Below, piece by piece: positions 63,601 through 64,000 of a DNA stretch of 64,000 nucleotides. This DNA comes from Psychroflexus longus (GTDB taxonomy: Bacteria > Bacteroidota > Bacteroidia > Flavobacteriales > Flavobacteriaceae), in NCBI RefSeq assembly GCF_020164595.1, contig NZ_JAIQZE010000009.1:1-64000 (forward strand), read 5' to 3'. The position numbers were made by a program, and so were the translations under genes. The notes under the pieces were generated by a model. The model was not told the origin of the DNA, made no database searches, and saw only the letters and a program-made list of their open reading frames with translations. How positions within the stretch are numbered: the first letter of the stretch is position 1; the number at the start of each line of letters is the position of its first letter.

Positions 63601-64000
63601 GAAACAAGTGCTTTGAGAATTCATAAGTCCCTCCATGAACTCCGTTGGTATAAAGCGGGTGATGTAAAGCAACAAGTGTAGTTTTATTTTGATTTTTTTT
63701 CAGTTCCGTTTCAAATTCCTCGTAGAATTGATCCAGAGTTTTGATTTCATCACAATTTCTATTGATCAGAGGATTTTGATCCCAGTTAGCAAGAATCCAT
63801 TGTGAATCCAAAATAATAAGATGAACATCATCTGAAATATCCACAGATGATAGTCCGCATCCGGGATTTGGCAACCAGGGTTCATCCTGGTCTGTCAAAA
63901 CTTTCTTGATTTGTTTTTCTTGATTCTCTAAAGACTGTATCCCCTCAGAATACCAATCGTGATTTCCTGGAATAAAATGAACATCACCTTCAAAAAAGGT
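60617..64000 (-). CDS. Calcineurin-like phosphoesterase with middle kinase-like region and C-terminal outer-membrane barrel (5' end missing)
   Basis: The visible 1128 codons run through the window edge without a stop, so the N-terminus is missing. The first residues contain GNHDW (residues 12-16), a metallophosphatase signature, followed by HHPLYTNGVHGG and ASGHEHSLQYIE in order. A long middle region (about 335-610) holds a segment LFDMLLGDWDRHEDQW followed by PIPRDRDQVF, which resembles the catalytic and magnesium loops of Fam20C/HipA-like kinases. From about residue 770 to the end (ending FWFSFGFGAKF) the chain resembles an outer-membrane beta barrel. The phosphatase part belongs to a known Bacteroidota group with large C-terminal extensions; the kinase reading is inference. 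Confidence 0.78.
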   Translation of the reverse strand, partial: TFFEGDVHFIPGNHDWYSEGIQSLENQEKQIKKVLTDQDEPWLPNPGCGLSSVDISDDVHLIILDSQWILANWDQNPLINRNCDEIKTLDQFYEEFETELKKNQNKTTLVALHHPLYTNGVHGGTYEFSKHLFPSQRKFPLPGLASLATLIRVSGGVSVQDTQNNQYQSMVKRISAIASRWNRVVFASGHEHSLQYIEHDKIKQIVSGSGSKKSYAKLGLDGVFAYPGYGFAVFDVFDDGSSWVQFYSADNKEPELIFQTEIYEGEKNYDLESLPENFPETVTTSVYEDVKTDRTGFYESVWGQHYRDLYTRQITVPVLKIDTAYGGLESMRMGGGMQTNSLRLNDKNGREYNIRQIRKDAVRLLQQFVYPDKNLYNEFDDTVVQEALLDFLTAAHPFGFMAIPDLSDAIGVYHTNPQLVYIPKQKALGKFNQVHGNQLYMIEERPEEHWMGTDVFGNPNHDIVSTADMIERLRRDEKYKLDESNYLRARLFDMLLGDWDRHEDQWRWSEFELENGDRIFKPIPRDRDQVFANFDGGFFNVLRTISSAPKKFQPYTGDIENLKGLNTSGLSLDRMIIRNATKEDWVKEAKYIQEHLTDEVIQKAFSKLPEEINKEKTKTLISIFESRLGHLVNYADQYYDIISEVSVLTATDKDDFIDVYRQENGQTRVKIMRDIKGDRKNTIVDKVFDDRYTKEIWIYGLDDEDTFTVSGDYPAKIKVRLIGGHDSDFYALKAGKKVRVYDHKTLENSIVEKKGGRVIRTDNYVVNTFDKDRSINWTSSFLPRLGFNPDDGLLFGAQASLGYNGFQLNPFTYKHKIKAGIYTATGGFDVGYEGEFANLIGKHNLFTSLEYTSPNFARNFFGFGNDSEYFDNDVVRNFNRVKIRKFEFELGLRRASKYGSIFENKVSFQNYDVERTQGRFIDLVGDELLSNNPIFFDSKNFVSYQSSYQYHSFDDELNPKRGMDFKVELGATMNTKDVDKHFVFLNPHLEFYNAISNDQKWVLRTKATSQLIFNDDYEFYQGAILGARNGLRGFRRDRFIGRESLVGNIDLRHSFNPIKTSFIPLQFGIFGGFDVGRVWSDVPESNQWQNDYGLGFWVNGADLFSGTFNFFHSDDGFWFSFGFGAKF

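Noticed and set aside
1-64000. CRISPR arrays, prophage genes, toxin-antitoxin or defence islands
   Set aside because: No repeat-spacer pattern and no genes with matching signatures were found by reading; the window is core chromosome apart from the IS end.

Overview
This window is a low-GC, gene-dense chromosomal segment from a member of the Bacteroidota, most likely the family Flavobacteriaceae. The support is the type B ribosomal protein L31, the TamL lipoprotein paired with TamB, a giant surface protein with a type B type IX secretion (T9SS) sorting domain next to a PorP/SprF-family protein, the Bacteroidetes-type GlmU, a menaquinone-type succinate dehydrogenase operon and several promoters of the Bacteroidetes form (TTTG about 19 bases before TAnnTTTG). 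Most of the window is core housekeeping DNA. The only mobile DNA is the 5' end of an IS3-like element at the left edge. No tRNA, rRNA, CRISPR array, prophage or plasmid gene was seen.

Layout. 1-7.3 kb: IS fragment, rpmE2, lpxK divergent from a Nif3-like gene and a cysteine-free zinc-ribbon homologue, lipoprotein MsrA, an alpha/beta hydrolase and rpsA. 7.3-18.8 kb: a minus-strand group (GlmU-like, acyl-CoA dehydrogenase-like, YihY), panB, and the overlapping tamB-tamL pair. 19-28.5 kb (plus strand): acyl-CoA carboxylase beta subunit, sdhCAB, an RluA-type pseudouridine synthase, ddl, coaD, an exported DsrE-like protein and an exported M20 amidohydrolase. 28.6-44.6 kb: a TonB-dependent receptor, two exported M14 carboxypeptidase-like proteins, a NUDIX hydrolase, pyrE with an SRPBCC gene, a 1322-residue hybrid histidine kinase, a fatty-acid hydroxylase family protein, pirin, an SDR, a methyltransferase and a DUF4468-like secreted protein. 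44.9-52.9 kb: the 2346-residue modular surface protein translationally overlapping its PorP/SprF partner. 53-64 kb: PAQR membrane protein, lipA-gap, cmk with a PgpH-like c-di-AMP phosphodiesterase, thiolase, NlpC/P60 peptidase, and a large outer-membrane protein that runs off the right edge.

How the genes work together. Envelope construction is the main theme: lipid A (LpxK), UDP-GlcNAc (GlmU-like), D-Ala-D-Ala (Ddl), peptidoglycan trimming (NlpC/P60), outer-membrane protein insertion (TamL/TamB), T9SS surface display (giant protein plus SprF-like) and TonB-dependent uptake. Central metabolism is represented by SdhCAB, GAPDH, thiolase, carboxylase, CoaD, PanB, PyrE, LipA and Cmk.

The most unusual item is the right-edge gene. 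A calcineurin-type phosphoesterase domain and a C-terminal outer-membrane barrel flank a middle region that looks like a Fam20C/HipA-type kinase fold. This reading is by eye and needs structure prediction. Other points of interest are the loss of all zinc-ribbon cysteines in the CdsZ-like protein, the very short or absent leaders implied by several promoters, and the modular design of the T9SS type B substrate.
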